DNA of 64,000 nucleotides from Microbulbifer sp. HZ11 (GCF_000708675.1 NZ_JELR01000001.1:868001-932000), one strand, 5' to 3'. Positions 50,946-59,324 are shown, counted from the first letter of the stretch. Made by a program: numbers and translations. Notes: generated by a model not told the origin, from the letters alone.

Positions 50946-51009
50946 AATATAAGCAAACTTATTGACCCTAAAAATAAGATTGCTTATATTGCGCTTATCA
51001 ACCATAAGC
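50946..51009 (+). promoter_or_regulatory. Early-operon promoter with repressor operators
   Basis: TTGACC (50962-50967), a 17-bp spacer and TATATT (50985-50990) make a strong promoter for the rightward operon. Operators ATAAGCAAACTTAT (50949-50962) and ATAAGATTGCTTAT (50974-50987) overlap both boxes. The first is identical to the sites in the switch region. A further palindrome GCTTAT/ATAAGC (50993-50998 and 51004-51009) lies just downstream. The repressor at 49099 should silence this promoter in the lysogen. Confidence 0.8.
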
Positions 51010-51021
51010 AGGGCATCGCAA

Positions 51022-51366
51022 ATGCAACCCAAAACCACCCCAACCTACCGCCCCCTGGCACCACGCCAAGCCGAAGCGCTCACCCACCGCGCGCGTGGCC
51101 TGTCGCAGGCTGAAACAGCAGCGGCGATGGGGTGCTCCGTGGGCAACGTCAGCAACCTGATGGCCGAGTGCTTCTTCAAGCTCCACGCCCGCAGCTCCGT
51201 CGACGCCGTTGCCAAAGCGGTACAGCAGGGCCTGATCCAATTCGCACTGGTAGCCACCATCCTCGCCGGCGTCGGTCCTGACGCGAGCGAACAGATGCGC
51301 ACCCGCTTCCAGCGCCGCCCCACCATTCGAACCATTCGCATCCGCAACCGTGAGGATCTCGCATGA
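51022..51366 (+). CDS. LuxR/sigma-like HTH regulator, first early gene
   Basis: The product (114 aa from ATG 51022) has a GerE/sigma region 4-like helix-turn-helix: LAPRQAEALTHRARGLSQAETAAAMGCSVGNVSNLMAECFFKL. A hydrophobic stretch follows (LIQFALVATILAGVG). It starts 32 nt past the early promoter's -10. As the first operon gene it may regulate early expression. Confidence 0.75.
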   Translation: MQPKTTPTYRPLAPRQAEALTHRARGLSQAETAAAMGCSVGNVSNLMAECFFKLHARSSVDAVAKAVQQGLIQFALVATILAGVGPDASEQMRTRFQRRPTIRTIRIRNREDLA

Positions 51367-51551
51367 ACGTGTACATACACCCGAGCGCACTCAGCGTGGA
51401 AAACGTGCGCAATCTGGAGCGCAGCACCGGCCTGATGGCGGTGCCGACTGGCAAAGGCAACGTGAAGCTGGCCAAGCCGAAACCGCGCCTGGTGCGCGTG
51501 GTTACCCAGCCCAACAACGACTGGCCGCCTTTCGGAGGCGATGCCGCGTGA
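51363..51551 (+). CDS. Small early phage protein
   Basis: The 62-residue protein (MNVYIHPSALSVENVRNLERSTG) is not recognised. Basic residues are frequent in the middle. It overlaps its neighbours by 4 nt on both sides, which supports it as a real gene. Confidence 0.65.
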   Translation: MNVYIHPSALSVENVRNLERSTGLMAVPTGKGNVKLAKPKPRLVRVVTQPNNDWPPFGGDAA

Positions 51552-51763
51552 GCACCCAGAATCGCGTAATCAGCGAGATCGAGCAGCACTGGCAGGAGCA
51601 AGAGCAGTTCTGGGTAAAGCGCGCCCGCCGCGCAGAGCGCCAAGGCAACGCTGAAGCTGAAATGGAATACCGTCTGCTGGCCGTGAAAGCGGCATTCAAT
51701 CGCCGCCACGCGGCAAAACACATCCGCGAACGGTGGGGCCGCCCACTAGGAGCAACCCAATGA
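51548..51763 (+). CDS. Small basic helical early protein
   Basis: The product has 71 residues from GTG 51548, which overlaps the previous stop (GTGA). It is charged and helical (ISEIEQHWQEQEQFWVKRARRAERQ) and may bind nucleic acid. The function is unknown. Confidence 0.62.
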   Translation: MSTQNRVISEIEQHWQEQEQFWVKRARRAERQGNAEAEMEYRLLAVKAAFNRRHAAKHIRERWGRPLGATQ

Positions 51764-52074
51764 ACACAATGACCTTCACCGATGCCGCCGACAGCGTCGA
51801 GGCCCTGCTGAAAATTGAGAGCTACCAGAGCGGCAGCAGCGAAGTCGCCGCACAGGTACTGCTCAGCGCTTGGAATAGCTACGACTTCACCCTGCCGGTT
51901 GCCGAACTGGCCCGCCTGGATGCGGACAACTACCGCCATGCAATACGCGTAATCACCCTGCGCTACCACGGCCACGAGCCTCACACCGTGATCAAGAACG
52001 GCGACAAGCGCTTCATGGCCCTACACGACCGCTGGGTACACCTGAAGGCCAGTAGTACCGAGGTGGCCGCATGA
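51760..52074 (+). CDS. Early phage protein (DUF7673-like)
   Basis: The product has 104 residues from ATG 51760, overlapping the previous stop by 4 nt. The pattern ADSVEALLKIESYQSGSSEVAAQVLLSAWNS, then LDADNYRHAIRVI resembles small phage proteins of the DUF7673 type, from memory. The role is unknown. Confidence 0.62.
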   Translation: MNTMTFTDAADSVEALLKIESYQSGSSEVAAQVLLSAWNSYDFTLPVAELARLDADNYRHAIRVITLRYHGHEPHTVIKNGDKRFMALHDRWVHLKASSTEVAA

Positions 52075-52475
52075 GCAACTACGACGAGAACCCCCAAATA
52101 GACAACTGCGGAGTGACACCGCGCAATCTCGCCGAGCAAATGACAAGAGATATGGAGCGGCTGAAGGTGCATCACCACGGCAGCAAGCCCGACTACAGCG
52201 CCCCCGCCTTTCTCGAAAAGGGAGCAAAGCACATGCGTGACCGCGCCGAGCAACGCGACGCCCCCGATGGCGAGAAGTCAATGGGCAGAACTGTCGCCGC
52301 CTTCAATGCACTCTACGGCAAAGACCTGACTGAAGAGGAAGGCTGGATGTTCATGGTCCTGCTCAAGCAGTCCCGATCCAGCCAGGGCAAGTTCACCCCC
52401 GATGACTACGAAGACGGCGCCGCCTACTTCGGCCTGGCCGGTGAAGCCGCCGCGAAGGAACGGCAGCCCAAGTGA
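52071..52475 (+). CDS. Early phage protein (DUF6378-like)
   Basis: This 134-residue protein contains AAFNALYGKDLTEEEGWMFMVLLKQSRSSQGKFTPDDYEDGAAYFGL. That is the order typical of DUF6378 phage proteins. It overlaps its neighbours by 4 nt. The function is unknown. Confidence 0.65.
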   Translation: MSNYDENPQIDNCGVTPRNLAEQMTRDMERLKVHHHGSKPDYSAPAFLEKGAKHMRDRAEQRDAPDGEKSMGRTVAAFNALYGKDLTEEEGWMFMVLLKQSRSSQGKFTPDDYEDGAAYFGLAGEAAAKERQPK

Positions 52476-52627
52476 GTGAATTCAGCCAAATTCTGCGAAT
52501 CATGGAAGAGCTCAAGTGCCGCCAGGATGCGCAAAAACTGGAGTTGGAAATCTTAAGGGAACACGTAGCCGAGCTCACCGAGCAGTTGCACGGCAACACC
52601 GCACAACCAGAGGACAAAGCCGCATGA
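52472..52627 (+). CDS. Short coiled-coil early protein (51 aa)
   Basis: A GTG at 52472 overlaps the preceding stop (GTGA). The frame encodes MSEFSQILRIMEELKCRQ and continues as a helix (LELEILREHVAELTEQL). It ends in a TGA overlapping the next ATG (ATGA, 52624-52627). The coupling on both sides and the strong heptad pattern support a real, very small gene. Confidence 0.6.
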   Translation: MSEFSQILRIMEELKCRQDAQKLELEILREHVAELTEQLHGNTAQPEDKAA

Positions 52628-52917
52628 GCAAAGAAAAGGTACTCACCCTCACCCAGGCAGCGCGCCAACTCGGCATCGGCCGCAACACCCTGATCAAGAA
52701 ACTGCGCGATCACGGCTACCTGCACACCCGGCAAGGCATGGAGTGTGCGCCCACCAAAACCGCCGTCGAGCAGGGACTACTGCACCCGCACCTCTCCCAG
52801 TTCTACCGCGGCCCGGTGCGCGTAAACCACACCACCGCCAAGGTCACCGCCAAAGGCCTGGTGTGGATCGACGATCTGCTGGACCGCGAAGCTGAAGAAG
52901 CGGCCAGCGCAAGCTAA
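52624..52917 (+). CDS. KilAC-domain antirepressor-like protein
   Basis: The 97-residue product matches the C-terminal KilA (phage antirepressor) domain: TLTQAARQLGIGRNTLIKKLRDHGYLHTRQG, then VTAKGLVWIDDLL. Stand-alone KilAC proteins can counter CI-type repressors. This is interesting because the repressor here lacks a self-cleavage domain. The target is unproven. Confidence 0.82.
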   Translation: MSKEKVLTLTQAARQLGIGRNTLIKKLRDHGYLHTRQGMECAPTKTAVEQGLLHPHLSQFYRGPVRVNHTTAKVTAKGLVWIDDLLDREAEEAASAS

Positions 52918-52949
52918 CCGCCCCGACATTCATAACAACGGAGGAATCC

Positions 52950-53297
52950 ATGGGCACCAACGTAGAAGAGTTCATCACCGATCTGGATGCAGGGGTATTC
53001 GCTGAAAAGCTCTCCCGCGCACTCAGCGACGTTGCCGCCGGAGTTTGCGACAACGAGAAGAAAGGCAAGGTCACCATCGACTTTGATATCCAGTTGCTGG
53101 GCAGCAGCCAGGTGAACGTGCAGCACACGCTCAAGTACACCATCCCCCGCCGCAACGGCGAGAGCACCGAGAAGAACGTCACCAAGACCGCCATGCACGT
53201 TGGCAAAGGCGGCCGCATGACCTTCTTCCCGGAAAACCAACACCAGATGTTTACTAGAACCGGCGAAGTAGAAGCCAAACAAAAGGAAACCAACTGA
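52950..53297 (+). CDS. Early phage protein of unknown function
   Basis: This 115-residue protein (MGTNVEEFITDLDAGVFAEKLSRALSDVAAG) has a GGAGG 6 nt before the ATG. It is mixed alpha/beta (VTIDFDIQLLGSSQVNVQHTLKYTIPRR). It is the direct neighbour of DUF2303, with the stop and start sharing one base. Such proteins often accompany DUF2303 genes in prophages. Confidence 0.7.
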   Translation: MGTNVEEFITDLDAGVFAEKLSRALSDVAAGVCDNEKKGKVTIDFDIQLLGSSQVNVQHTLKYTIPRRNGESTEKNVTKTAMHVGKGGRMTFFPENQHQMFTRTGEVEAKQKETN

Positions 53298-54133
53298 TGT
53301 CTATGGACGCCAGCGCCATCCAGTGCATACAAGAAAACGCACCTTCAATTGAAGCCGCCGCGCGACTGAGAGAGCAAAGCCTGTCGGCCGTCGTCGTGCC
53401 GAACAATTGCGATATCCAAAACATCGAGCACCTGCAGGAGCACCGCAATCGCTTCCGCGCCGACCTGAAAACCAATTCTCTGGAAGATTTCGCAGCCTAC
53501 TACCACGCCAATGAAAGCGAAATGTCAGGCGGCACCCAGGTATTTGTTCAGCCGGAAAGCATGACCGCCAAAGCGATCTTCAATCTCTACGAACTGGACG
53601 GCGAGCCCGGCCACGGTGACCACACCGCAAGCCTGTGCGAAGTGAAGACCGCCCCTTTCAAAAGCCTGCTGAAGATCGACGGCACGCGCATGAGCCAGAA
53701 GGACTTCGCAGAATGGATGGAAGACTGGCGCGATCACCTGAAAGCCACCGACAGCCAGGGCGAGGAGCTGAACCTCAGCAAAGCCATCGCCGCTATCCGA
53801 CGGATCACCATCGAAGCCACCGCCAAAAGCGATACAGAAGTGCGCAGCTTCGGCGCCAGCCGCAGCGCGATGGAATCCATCGAAGCCAAGAGCGAAGACC
53901 AGCTACCGGCCTTCCTGGAATTTACCTGCAACCCCTACAAGGATCTCGGTGAACGCACCTTCCAGCTGCGCGTCGGCATCCTCACCGGTGAAAAACAGCC
54001 GGTACTGGTAGCCCGCATTATCAAACTGGAAGAGCACGAAGAAACCATGGCGTTTGAATTCAAAGGCCTGATCAACGCCGCCCTACCGGACGGTGCGCCC
54101 ATCTACCTCGGCGCCTTCGCACTCAACCGATAA
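53297..54133 (+). CDS. DUF2303 (YfdQ-like) protein
   Basis: The 278-residue product is a YfdQ/DUF2303 phage protein: SAVVVPNNCDIQNIEHLQEHRNRFR, FVQPESMTAKAIFNL, GDHTASLCEVKTAPFKSLL and QKDFAEWMEDW are its characteristic blocks. The biochemical function of this family is unknown. It lies in the recombination/accessory region of many temperate phages. Confidence 0.88.
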   Translation: MSMDASAIQCIQENAPSIEAAARLREQSLSAVVVPNNCDIQNIEHLQEHRNRFRADLKTNSLEDFAAYYHANESEMSGGTQVFVQPESMTAKAIFNLYELDGEPGHGDHTASLCEVKTAPFKSLLKIDGTRMSQKDFAEWMEDWRDHLKATDSQGEELNLSKAIAAIRRITIEATAKSDTEVRSFGASRSAMESIEAKSEDQLPAFLEFTCNPYKDLGERTFQLRVGILTGEKQPVLVARIIKLEEHEETMAFEFKGLINAALPDGAPIYLGAFALNR

Positions 54134-54210
54134 CAATTTTAAACCGCGCTCCGCGCAATCGTCAGACCGTTAGGGCCGCCGGTATGGGGCCCATTTTTGG
54201 GGAAAATTAC

Positions 54211-54540
54211 ATGCAAAAGCTGAAAGCCCTTTATTGGCGCCTGTTCATCATCCGCCTGTCTTTTCGCTGGATCTTTAATTACAACCTCGGCGACGAAGTC
54301 GTTTTCAAGAACCAGGTGTGGATGTTGGCGCAGGGCGTAAAGAGCCCAGTCTGGACACTTTCCAGAAGTGAAGGCCGAGTTGAGGCACACGAAGATCAAT
54401 TTCGAAAAGTTCACACTCCCCGCAATTACTGGCGTAGCTTCACAAGCGGCTACCGCTTTTACATGACAAGCTGGTACAGCACTTGGATGCACCAAGGCAT
54501 CAAGCCATGGATGCGCGGCTGTCGCATCTGGGGCAAATAA
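54211..54540 (+). CDS. Hypothetical phage protein
   Basis: The product has 109 residues from ATG 54211 (GGGGAAAA upstream). It is rich in Trp, Tyr, Phe and Arg (LYWRLFIIRLSFRWIFNYN and NYWRSFTSGYRFYMTSWYSTW). No family was recognised. An opposite-strand frame over the same bases is less convincing. Confidence 0.55.
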   Translation: MQKLKALYWRLFIIRLSFRWIFNYNLGDEVVFKNQVWMLAQGVKSPVWTLSRSEGRVEAHEDQFRKVHTPRNYWRSFTSGYRFYMTSWYSTWMHQGIKPWMRGCRIWGK

Positions 54541-54541
54541 C

Positions 54542-54784
54542 ATGATCATCCACCGCACCTATACAGCCCTAACCCGCGCCATCAGCCACCTGATTCCGCC
54601 ACCAGCGGAAGTCACCGCTGGCGATATCCACGCAGTGCACCTGGCCTGCGAACGTGCCCACCGCCGCGAATCGCAGCCGCTGAACAAGTACACCGCCAAC
54701 GATCCGCGCCACCCTATCTGGCAGCGTCACGCCGAGCGGATCCGCCTGCGCAGCACGCAGCCCAGGGAGGTGCAGGAGGGATGA
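54542..54784 (+). CDS. Hypothetical phage protein
   Basis: This 80-residue protein (MIIHRTYTALTRAISHLIPPP) is basic with many His and Arg. It overlaps the next gene by 4 nt. The function is unknown. Confidence 0.58.
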   Translation: MIIHRTYTALTRAISHLIPPPAEVTAGDIHAVHLACERAHRRESQPLNKYTANDPRHPIWQRHAERIRLRSTQPREVQEG

Positions 54785-55239
54785 GCCGTAAACGCAACAA
54801 GAACGCCCGCCGCAAACTCAGCACCCAACAGCGCCGGCAGCGCGCAGACCAGCGCTACCTGATCGGCACCATTCTGATCGGCCGCGAATCCTACGGCCAG
54901 GACAGTGATGGTGAGCCCTGCTTCAGCGTCCACCACCGCGATCGCAACCGCGAACGGAAGATGCACAAGCCTGAAAAAATTGACCAGGCAATTGACGGGA
55001 AACACACCTGGCGCGTCACGGTATTTGCCGAAGGCTTCCGCCCCGACTCAAAGCGCAAAACCCCAGACCTTGAGGCGACCGTATTCGAAGCCCCGGGCAT
55101 TCGCGTTAACGAGCTTCAGCCCTTATGCGATCCAGAGATTGAAGTGGTGAAGAAAATAATGCGAGAGGAAGGGTTTTTATTATCAGACTGGGGATGGAAG
55201 GCAGAAATTATTCCCCCAAAGCAGGAGAAGGCAGCGTGA
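54781..55239 (+). CDS. Hypothetical phage protein
   Basis: The 152-residue protein starts with a strongly basic stretch (SRKRNKNARRKLSTQQRRQR) and then a beta-rich part (YLIGTILIGRESYGQDSDGEPCFSVHH). No family was recognised. Its stop overlaps the GTG of the next gene. Codon use near the 3' end (about 55140-55210) is richer in A+T than the neighbours. Confidence 0.6.
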   Translation: MSRKRNKNARRKLSTQQRRQRADQRYLIGTILIGRESYGQDSDGEPCFSVHHRDRNRERKMHKPEKIDQAIDGKHTWRVTVFAEGFRPDSKRKTPDLEATVFEAPGIRVNELQPLCDPEIEVVKKIMREEGFLLSDWGWKAEIIPPKQEKAA

Positions 55240-55970
55240 TCGAAAAAATAAGAGAAGCCTTTGAGGCCGAACAGAACGAGCCGCCAGAAAAGGATGCCAA
55301 TGGAGATTACACAGGATTTCTGATGCGGCTTGCATTCCTAAACTTTAAATCTGGCTGGAAAGCCGCCCTCGCCTCATCTGATAGCGAGAAGGGGCAGGAG
55401 CCGGTGGCGTGGGCCGCATTCACCGTTGACGGGAATATCCGCATCTGGACCGCGAAAGAGACCGAAGTTAACAGGCTGGCAGCAGCTGTCGGGCAGGAAT
55501 TGCAGCCGCTTTACACCAGTCCAGTTGTCAAGGATTCCTTGACAGTTGCCCACCGCTCCCCAGCGCAAGACAGCAAGGTGCCGGAAGAGTGGGGCATCAA
55601 AGAAACGGATAACGGCCGCGTTGAAGTATGGCCTCCAGAAGAAATGCCGATTTCACTGCCCCCAGAACCGGAATCGCTGGAAGGTCGGTATTTGGTGATG
55701 CTGTGCAGGTCCCTGCTCTCCACCGCTCCTGTCCCGGATAAGCCGCAGCGCCCTCCATTGGCAAAGGATCACGAAGGTATGCGCATTAGCGCCAGCGGGA
55801 TACTCCACCGCGTTGGCGGACATATAAAGTTCGGCGCCCGCCAAATGTGCGAGCACCTAGAAGAAATGGGCCGCCGATACTACGCGGGTGAAGTTTCGGT
55901 GGTTGACGAGTTCCTTCAGCTGTATTGCTTAGACGAAGGGCGCCCAGAAACGCCAGAGGCCAGCGCATGA
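55236..55970 (+). CDS. Hypothetical phage protein
   Basis: The product has 244 residues from GTG 55236. It shows EPVAWAAFTVDGNIRIWTAKETEVNRLAA and LQPLYTSP, a pattern seen in many poorly characterised phage early proteins. It looks modular: an N-terminal helix, this middle block, and a C-terminal helical segment. It overlaps the methyltransferase gene by 4 nt. Confidence 0.62.
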   Translation: MIEKIREAFEAEQNEPPEKDANGDYTGFLMRLAFLNFKSGWKAALASSDSEKGQEPVAWAAFTVDGNIRIWTAKETEVNRLAAAVGQELQPLYTSPVVKDSLTVAHRSPAQDSKVPEEWGIKETDNGRVEVWPPEEMPISLPPEPESLEGRYLVMLCRSLLSTAPVPDKPQRPPLAKDHEGMRISASGILHRVGGHIKFGARQMCEHLEEMGRRYYAGEVSVVDEFLQLYCLDEGRPETPEASA

Positions 55971-57373
55971 CCATGCAATACCGCACCCCACCCCAGATCG
56001 GTTTCAACTTCGGTGAGCTCATCGTCGACAGCTTCGCCGGTGGCGGCGGTGCCAGTACCGGCATCGAGGCCGCACTCGGCCGACCGGTGGATATCGCCAT
56101 CAACCACGACGAGCAGGCCATTGCCATGCACACCGTCAACCATCCGCAGACGCGCCACTACTGCGAAAGCGTGTGGGAGGTGGATCCGCGCGAAGCCTGC
56201 CAGGGCCGCCCGGTCGGTCTCGCCTGGTTCTCACCAGACTGCCGGCACTTCTCCAAGGCCAAAGGCGGCACACCGGTATCGCCCCGGGTGCGCGGCCTTG
56301 CGTGGGTAGTGCTGCGCTGGATCGGCACCGTGCGCCCGCGCGTGGTGATTCTGGAAAACGTGGAAGAGTTCAAGACCTGGGGCCCGGTGGTGCGCAACGG
56401 CGACGGTGATTACATGCCCTGTAAGAAGCGCCGCGGCAACACCTTCAATTCATTCCTGAACGCCATCCGCCGCCAGGGTTACCAGGTGGAAACCCGCGAG
56501 CTGCGCGCCTGCGACTTCGGGGCGCCCACCATTCGCAAGCGCCTGTTCCTCATCGCCCGCTGCGACGGCCAGCCGATCACATGGCCCGAGCCTACCCACG
56601 GCCCCGGCCTGCAGTCCTACCGCACCGCGGCGGACATTATCGACTGGAACATTCCCTGCCCCAGTATCTTCGATCGCAAACGCCCGCTGGCCGAGAACAC
56701 CCAGCGCCGTATCGCCCGAGGCATCCAGCGTTTTGTGATCGATAACCCTGAGCCGTACATCGTCGGCAAGCAGGCGCAGTTCCTGACCGAGCACGCCAAC
56801 GGATCCAACCCGCGCTCCTGGAGCGCCGCCGAGCCACTGCGCACGCAAGTGGCCAGTATCAAGGGCGGACACTTCGCACTGGTCACCGCATTTCTCGCCA
56901 AGCACTTCGGTGGCGTCACCGGCGTGAACATCGATACGCCCTACCCGACTATCACCACCCGCGGCACCCAGAATCAGGTTGTCACCGCACACCTCACCCG
57001 CGACGCCGGTACCGGCCGCGGCGAACAAGTGCGCGCATTCCTGATGAAGTACTACAGCGAAGGCGGCCAGTGGCAGGCACTCAACGAACCGATGCACACC
57101 ATCCCCACCAAGGCGCGCATGGGCCTGGTGATGGTGAAAGGCGAGCCCTACCAGGTCGTCGATATCGGTATGCGTATGCTGGAGCCGCACGAACTGTTCA
57201 AAGCGCAGGGCTTCCCCGCCGACTACATCATCGATCGTGACGGCACCGGGCACGCCATCACCAAAACCCAGCAAGTGGCCAAGTGCGGCAACTCCGTGTG
57301 CCCACCGCTGGCGGAGGCGCTGGTGCGGGCGAATATGGCAGTGGCAGCAATTCCAATGAAGGAGGCAGCATGA
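55967..57373 (+). CDS. DNA (cytosine-5) methyltransferase
   Basis: This 468-residue enzyme methylates cytosine at C5 using SAM. It has motif I FAGGGGAS (23-30), the catalytic loop SPDCRHFSKAKGG with nucleophile C92 (PDC instead of the common PCQ), motif VI VILENVEEF (E130, N131) and IRKRLF for motif VIII. The C-terminal motif region FKAQGFPADYIID and GNSVCPPLAEAL is intact. The start overlaps the previous stop by 4 nt. No restriction enzyme is adjacent, so it probably protects phage DNA. The recognition site is unknown. Confidence 0.92.
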   Translation: MTMQYRTPPQIGFNFGELIVDSFAGGGGASTGIEAALGRPVDIAINHDEQAIAMHTVNHPQTRHYCESVWEVDPREACQGRPVGLAWFSPDCRHFSKAKGGTPVSPRVRGLAWVVLRWIGTVRPRVVILENVEEFKTWGPVVRNGDGDYMPCKKRRGNTFNSFLNAIRRQGYQVETRELRACDFGAPTIRKRLFLIARCDGQPITWPEPTHGPGLQSYRTAADIIDWNIPCPSIFDRKRPLAENTQRRIARGIQRFVIDNPEPYIVGKQAQFLTEHANGSNPRSWSAAEPLRTQVASIKGGHFALVTAFLAKHFGGVTGVNIDTPYPTITTRGTQNQVVTAHLTRDAGTGRGEQVRAFLMKYYSEGGQWQALNEPMHTIPTKARMGLVMVKGEPYQVVDIGMRMLEPHELFKAQGFPADYIIDRDGTGHAITKTQQVAKCGNSVCPPLAEALVRANMAVAAIPMKEAA

Positions 57374-57615
57374 TGAAAACGCGCCATGTCCAAGGCCCCT
57401 TCTCAGCTATTCAATCAGTAATTGACTGGCTCAACGATGATGACTGGTCCCTATTGTCCGAAATGCTTGAAATCGAAGCAGGTGGAGAAGACGCGGGCGA
57501 GTTCGTCAAATTTGCCTTTGAACGATTCAACAACCAGAAACGCCGGAAGCATCTGCAAGAGAGAATTGCAGATATTGATCAAGAAGATGCTGGTCTTTTA
57601 GGTGGTGGCCGATGA
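57370..57615 (+). CDS. Hypothetical phage protein
   Basis: The product has 81 residues from ATG 57370 (the GGAGG at 57360 region is close by). It is helical and acidic (IDWLNDDDWSLLSEMLEIEAGGEDAGEF), then basic. The function is unknown. It overlaps both neighbours by 4 nt. Confidence 0.6.
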   Translation: MMKTRHVQGPFSAIQSVIDWLNDDDWSLLSEMLEIEAGGEDAGEFVKFAFERFNNQKRRKHLQERIADIDQEDAGLLGGGR

Positions 57616-57887
57616 TTTTTCACAGCACCTGCCAATGTCAGAATCCGGATCCACGAGAAACCACAGCACCGTGGTTCGCCGGGGAGAAACCACCACCCAA
57701 GCAATTGGTCTGCGGAAACTGTGGCCGCCACACCCAGCGCGCCACCTGGCGCCAGAACACCAAGCAGTGCTGGGACTGCGGCAATCCGCACCTGGTGCTG
57801 ATCCGCACCCAGCAGATCAAGTACTGCACCCACTGCCACATCACCATCCCGTGGCACCTGGAACCCGGACAGAAGAGCCCAGTATGA
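57612..57887 (+). CDS. Zinc-ribbon phage protein
   Basis: This 91-residue protein carries three CxxC-type pairs: LVCGNCGRHTQRA, KQCWDCGNPHLV and KYCTHCHITIP. It likely binds zinc and perhaps nucleic acid. The function is unknown. It overlaps both neighbours by 4 nt. Confidence 0.68.
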   Translation: MIFHSTCQCQNPDPRETTAPWFAGEKPPPKQLVCGNCGRHTQRATWRQNTKQCWDCGNPHLVLIRTQQIKYCTHCHITIPWHLEPGQKSPV

Positions 57888-58123
57888 GCAAGCTACTGAC
57901 CAAAACCGAAATCGCCCGCCTCACCGGCGCACCGGTCGATAATCCGGAAGCCCAGAAGCAGGTGCTGGACGCCAACCGTGTGCCCTATTTCCGCCGCAAA
58001 GACGGATCGCCGGCGCTCACCTGGGATGTGGTGAACCAGGCACTGCTGGCCCGAGGCGCCTCGACGCCCGCGGCCAACGGCGCTAACCTTCCACCGGGGT
58101 TCAAGCTGCCACAGGCCAGCTGA
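57884..58123 (+). CDS. DUF4224-type excisionase-like protein
   Basis: The 79-residue product (MSKLLTKTEIARLTGAPVDNPEAQKQVLDANRVPYFRRKDGSPALTWDVV) matches the DUF4224 pattern. These small proteins sit directly before phage integrases and may act as directionality factors. It ends 33 nt before the integrase gene. Confidence 0.75.
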   Translation: MSKLLTKTEIARLTGAPVDNPEAQKQVLDANRVPYFRRKDGSPALTWDVVNQALLARGASTPAANGANLPPGFKLPQAS

Positions 58124-58156
58124 CCGATCTAAGCACACAAAAATAGAATTCGAATA

Positions 58157-59200
58157 ATGGGAAGACAACGCAATCCAGAAAACGCCTGGATGCCACCGCA
58201 TGTGGCGCGTTACAAAGGGGGATACCGGGTCCGCAAGAAGGGTGAACCAACTCAGCACCTTACAGGCCCGGACGCGAGCAAATCCGAGGTGTGGGCCGCC
58301 TATGAGCGCTACCTCGCCAACCTGGTGCAGAAGACCTTCACCGTCGCCGACCTGATCGACCTCTACTTCGCCTCCCCCCAGTACACCAAGCACATCAGCC
58401 CAGAGACCCAGAAAGACTATTTGCGCTATAGCAAGCAGATCCGTGAGTCCTTCGGCGAGATGTCTCCGGACGCCATCACCAGCCCGCTGGTACAGATGTA
58501 CATGGACGCCCGTGGCGCGGAGTACCCGGCCGCGGCCAACCGCGAGCGGACTTTCCTCGGCATCATCATGAAATGGGGCAAGGCGCGCGGCTTTGTTGCG
58601 ATCGAGGATCCAACCACCGTGGTGCGCCCCCTCGCAGAGGGACCAGGTGGTCGCTACGTCGAAGATTGGGAATTCGAGGCGTTCTATGACTGGCTGGGCC
58701 AGCGCGGCCACACCATGCACCAGTGCGCCATGGAGATCAGCTACCTGTGCGCCGCGCGCCAGCAGGACGTACTCGCCCTCACCCGCCAGCACATCCAGGA
58801 AGACGGCCTGCTGATCATTCAGGCGAAGACCGGCAAGCAGCAGCTGAAGCTGTGGAGCCCGGCCCTGCGCGACGCCGTGAACCGCGCGTTGGCCACAAAC
58901 ACCGAGGCGAAGATCCAAACCGCGCATATCCTCCGCAGCCGCACCGGCCGCCGCTACACCCGCGATGGCTTCAACGCTGTATGGCAGCGGGAACAGCGCG
59001 CGGCACTGGCTGCAGGCGCGATCAAAGAACGCTTCCGCTTTCACGATATGAAGATCAAGGCCGCTTCAGACTTCGATGGTGACGTGCAACAGTTCACCGG
59101 CCACAAGACCCGCTCCATGGCCGAGCGCTACAACCGTACGCCAGACCGCGTAGTCTCACTGAACCGCGCCAATAAACCGGCCAACAACGCCGCTGAATAG
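58157..59200 (+). CDS. Tyrosine integrase
   Basis: This 347-residue recombinase has an N-terminal arm/core-binding part (VADLIDLYFASPQYTKHI) and a catalytic domain. The first catalytic Arg is in LCAARQQDVLAL. The box usually H-x-x-R reads HDMKIKAASD, with Lys in place of the second Arg. TGHKT and the nucleophile Tyr in MAERYNR follow. Phage integrases with HDLK-type boxes are known. It lies 140 bp from the tRNA-His it targets. Confidence 0.94.
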   Translation: MGRQRNPENAWMPPHVARYKGGYRVRKKGEPTQHLTGPDASKSEVWAAYERYLANLVQKTFTVADLIDLYFASPQYTKHISPETQKDYLRYSKQIRESFGEMSPDAITSPLVQMYMDARGAEYPAAANRERTFLGIIMKWGKARGFVAIEDPTTVVRPLAEGPGGRYVEDWEFEAFYDWLGQRGHTMHQCAMEISYLCAARQQDVLALTRQHIQEDGLLIIQAKTGKQQLKLWSPALRDAVNRALATNTEAKIQTAHILRSRTGRRYTRDGFNAVWQREQRAALAAGAIKERFRFHDMKIKAASDFDGDVQQFTGHKTRSMAERYNRTPDRVVSLNRANKPANNAAE

Positions 59201-59250
59201 CTGGATAGACGTACAGAAAGGAAGCCGCCAGAAAGGCGATTGGGGCAATA

Positions 59251-59276
59251 ATTCGTACACTGAATTCGTACACTGA
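59251..59276 (+). repeat. Tandem 13-bp repeats beside the integrase gene
   Basis: ATTCGTACACTGA occurs twice in immediate succession (59251-59263 and 59264-59276), between integrase stop and attR. Directly repeated short sites here are typical integrase arm-binding sites. No full copy was found near attL. Confidence 0.6.
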
Positions 59277-59283
59277 GCCCAGA

Positions 59284-59311
59284 AAAACAAAACCCCGCAC
59301 TAGGCGGGGTT
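59284..59311 (-). terminator. Phage-borne terminator downstream of rebuilt tRNA-His
   Basis: AACCCCGC (59291-59298) and GCGGGGTT (59304-59311) form an 8-bp stem. A T-rich run follows on the - strand (59284-59292). It lies 32 nt past the tRNA-His 3' end and replaces the chromosomal terminator displaced to 22996-23021. Confidence 0.75.
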
Positions 59312-59324
59312 CTGAAAAGCCTTG

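Noticed and set aside
54139..54558. 139-residue - strand frame
   Set aside because: It opposes the direction of the early operon and overlaps the 109-residue + strand gene, which has a ribosome site.
56450..57274. 274-residue - strand frame over the methyltransferase
   Set aside because: Antisense shadow of the C5-methyltransferase gene.
57893..59044. 383-residue - strand frame over the integrase
   Set aside because: Antisense shadow of the excisionase-like and integrase genes, which have clear motifs.
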